Below are positions 6,368-7,463 of a stretch of DNA of 7,463 nucleotides, one piece after another. Numbering within the stretch: the first letter of the stretch is position 1; each line of letters opens with the position of its first letter. Origin of the DNA: Syntrophobacterales bacterium (lineage in GTDB: Bacteria; Desulfobacterota; Syntrophobacteria; BM002); NCBI GenBank assembly GCA_030601545.1, contig JAUVTM010000098.1:1-7463 (forward strand). Direction: 5' to 3'. The notes under the pieces are model-generated. The model was given only the letters and a program-made list of their open reading frames with translations. It ran no database searches and was not told the DNA's origin. Made by a program: the position numbers and the translations under genes.

Positions 6368-6498
6368 ACCACCAAGGACACAAAGGGCACAAAGAAAAAG
6401 AGATTATGTTATCTGGGGTTACTTGCCCGCAGGGGACTATTCGTTGTGCCCGGCAGGATAAACAACTGCTGATTTAATCTCTTTGTGTTCTTTGTGGT
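6368..6498. repeat. Intergenic inverted repeat with paired CACAAAG heptamers
   Basis: The arms are 6368-6385 and 6481-6498, matching at 16 of 18 positions in inverted orientation. A further perfect 10-bp inner pair is aaagagatta (6397-6406) and taatctcttt (6475-6484). Each arm holds the heptamer CACAAAG twice with a 9-bp period (6379-6385 and 6388-6394; on the other strand 6481-6487 and 6490-6496). The left arm has about 15 extra bases, as if one repeat unit more. The 68-nt loop (6407-6474) has no reading frame. It occupies most of the 179-bp gap between the convergent Tam41-like and GT9 genes, so a role as bidirectional transcript end is possible. There is no canonical U-tract. It looks like a dispersed-repeat relic. 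Confidence 0.65.
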
Positions 6499-6515
6499 GA
6501 AATGATCCGCTAATT

Positions 6516-7463
6516 CTAACCAGTTGCAAGCAGCTTGGCGATTGCCTCTTTCACCTTCTTCGGTGACAGGAGGGTAATACACGGAAAATTATCACAATCT
6601 TCACGTTTGCTCCTGCAATCATCACACGGCTCTTGGCCTCTCAGCACTACAGAATTGGGAGAAAGTGGTCTCCATCTCCTCTCATCCACCGGCCCAAAAA
6701 GAGCAACAATAGGGGTTCCCATGGCAGCAGCAAGGTGCATGGGACCGCTGTCATTGCCCAAAAAGAGGGAACTCATTTCAAAAAGGGCCATCAACTCACC
6801 GATGGATAAACTGCCGCCAAGATTGTATGCTTTGTGACTTATCAAGGACATTGTGGCATCAATCTTGTCCTGGTCGCGGCCAGCGCCGACAAAGATGACC
6901 TGGAAACCTCGAGCGGAAAGCCAGTCTGCAACCTCTGCGAAACCTTCTGTGGACCACTGCTTGTGAATGTTGCCGGCACCGGCATGGATGCAACTAATTG
7001 GTTTCTCGGAGGTTACTCCATGTTGCTTAAGAACAGGGCCAAGTGAGTTTCTCCTTCGTTCTGAGGCGTGTAACCGGTAGTATGGATCGTCTATGTTAGC
7101 TCCGAGAGCAATGGCAACCTCCATGTAACTGTGAACCTTATGCTTGCCAACTGGAAGGTCGATTTTGGTATTATAGACATACGATCTCCTGGCAGAGGAG
7201 TTACTAAGGCGGTATGCAGCACCTGACAAAAAACTCACTGCAGAAGAAGCACTTCCGCCCTGTAAGTCGATGACAGCATCGGGGGATATGCTTCTGATTT
7301 TCTTGATAAATTTTAGGTACAATACTGTCCTTCTCAACACATTACTTCCGTAGATCTCTCTTCTCGGGAAGTAAATTATTCTATCGAAGCCATCAATACT
7401 TTCAACAGCCTCTCGGTAAGCACTGTCCACCACGAAATATACATTTTTCCCCCTAAAATACTC
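6516..7463 (-). CDS. Glycosyltransferase family 9 (heptosyltransferase-like), N-terminus beyond window edge
   Basis: The frame is open to the right edge, giving 315 visible residues; the GTG at 7433 is not the true start because ten more in-frame residues (EYFRGKNVYF) precede it and match the second strand of the family. Roughly 25-35 N-terminal residues, including the expected R-x-x-x-x-G-D motif, are missing. Numbered from the visible end, family marks are 'AVIDLQGG' (63-70, catalytic-type Asp66), 'HAGAGNIHKQWS' (160-171, with Lys168 of the sugar-nucleotide site), and the signature 'GNDSGPMHLAAAMGTP' (226-241) leading into 'ALFGP'. The C-terminus carries C-x2-C-x6-C-x4-C. GT9 enzymes transfer heptose from ADP-heptose onto the LPS inner core at the cytoplasmic face. 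I cannot say whether this is a WaaC-, WaaF- or WaaQ-type enzyme. By eye it is more AT-rich than the other genes in the window, as LPS-core genes often are. Confidence 0.88.
   Translation of the reverse strand, partial: EYFRGKNVYFVVDSAYREAVESIDGFDRIIYFPRREIYGSNVLRRTVLYLKFIKKIRSISPDAVIDLQGGSASSAVSFLSGAAYRLSNSSARRSYVYNTKIDLPVGKHKVHSYMEVAIALGANIDDPYYRLHASERRRNSLGPVLKQHGVTSEKPISCIHAGAGNIHKQWSTEGFAEVADWLSARGFQVIFVGAGRDQDKIDATMSLISHKAYNLGGSLSIGELMALFEMSSLFLGNDSGPMHLAAAMGTPIVALFGPVDERRWRPLSPNSVVLRGQEPCDDCRSKREDCDNFPCITLLSPKKVKEAIAKLLATG

Noticed and set aside
6376..6394. Short 9-bp tandem repeat as a CRISPR array
   Set aside because: The units are 9 bp and contiguous with no spacers; they belong to an inverted intergenic repeat.
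7431..7433. GTG as start of the GT9 gene
   Set aside because: The in-frame sequence continues to the window edge with family-like residues and the N-terminal motifs are still missing.

Overview
The window reads as a chromosomal segment of a Gram-negative bacterium, because it encodes both inner-membrane permease subunits of the lipopolysaccharide (LPS) exporter (LptF, LptG) and an LPS-core-type glycosyltransferase. Base composition is moderate (low-to-mid 50s % GC by eye, not computed). The repeat between lptF and lptG, with terminal 'tcgtaaaaagtc' arms, resembles from memory dispersed repeats of Desulfobacterota (former Deltaproteobacteria). That, plus the gene content, makes a member of that group my best guess, but it is not proven.

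Layout. Positions 1-3173 are plus-strand: the 3' part of a MobA-like nucleotidyltransferase gene (start outside the window), then lptF (787-1881) and lptG (2106-3173). The lptF-lptG gap of 224 bp is largely filled by a 166-bp non-coding inverted-repeat element (1915-2080) flanked by a short target-site-like duplication. Without the element the gap would be about 53 bp. A metallophosphoesterase gene runs convergently on the minus strand (3224-4186). A short AT-rich divergent region follows, with a good sigma-70-like promoter at 4230-4259. It leads into a two-gene plus-strand operon: a diacylglycerol-kinase-family lipid kinase (4289-5380) overlapping by 4 nt a nucleotidyltransferase-fold protein (5377-6336) that resembles the mitochondrial CDP-diacylglycerol synthase Tam41. 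After a 179-bp spacer holding a second inverted repeat (6368-6498, CACAAAG motifs), a minus-strand glycosyltransferase family 9 (heptosyltransferase-like) gene runs off the right edge (6516 to beyond 7463).

How the genes may work together. The common theme is the cell envelope and its lipids. LptF and LptG would form the transmembrane part of the LptB2FG extractor, and the GT9 enzyme would add a sugar to the LPS core. The most interesting part is the coupled lipid kinase plus Tam41-like pair. If both act as their families suggest, they would run diacylglycerol -> phosphatidic acid -> CDP-diacylglycerol on cytosolic or peripheral enzymes, independent of the integral-membrane CdsA route. The MobA-like nucleotidyltransferase and the metallophosphoesterase could supply or remove an activated phospho-head-group, but that link is inference from proximity only.
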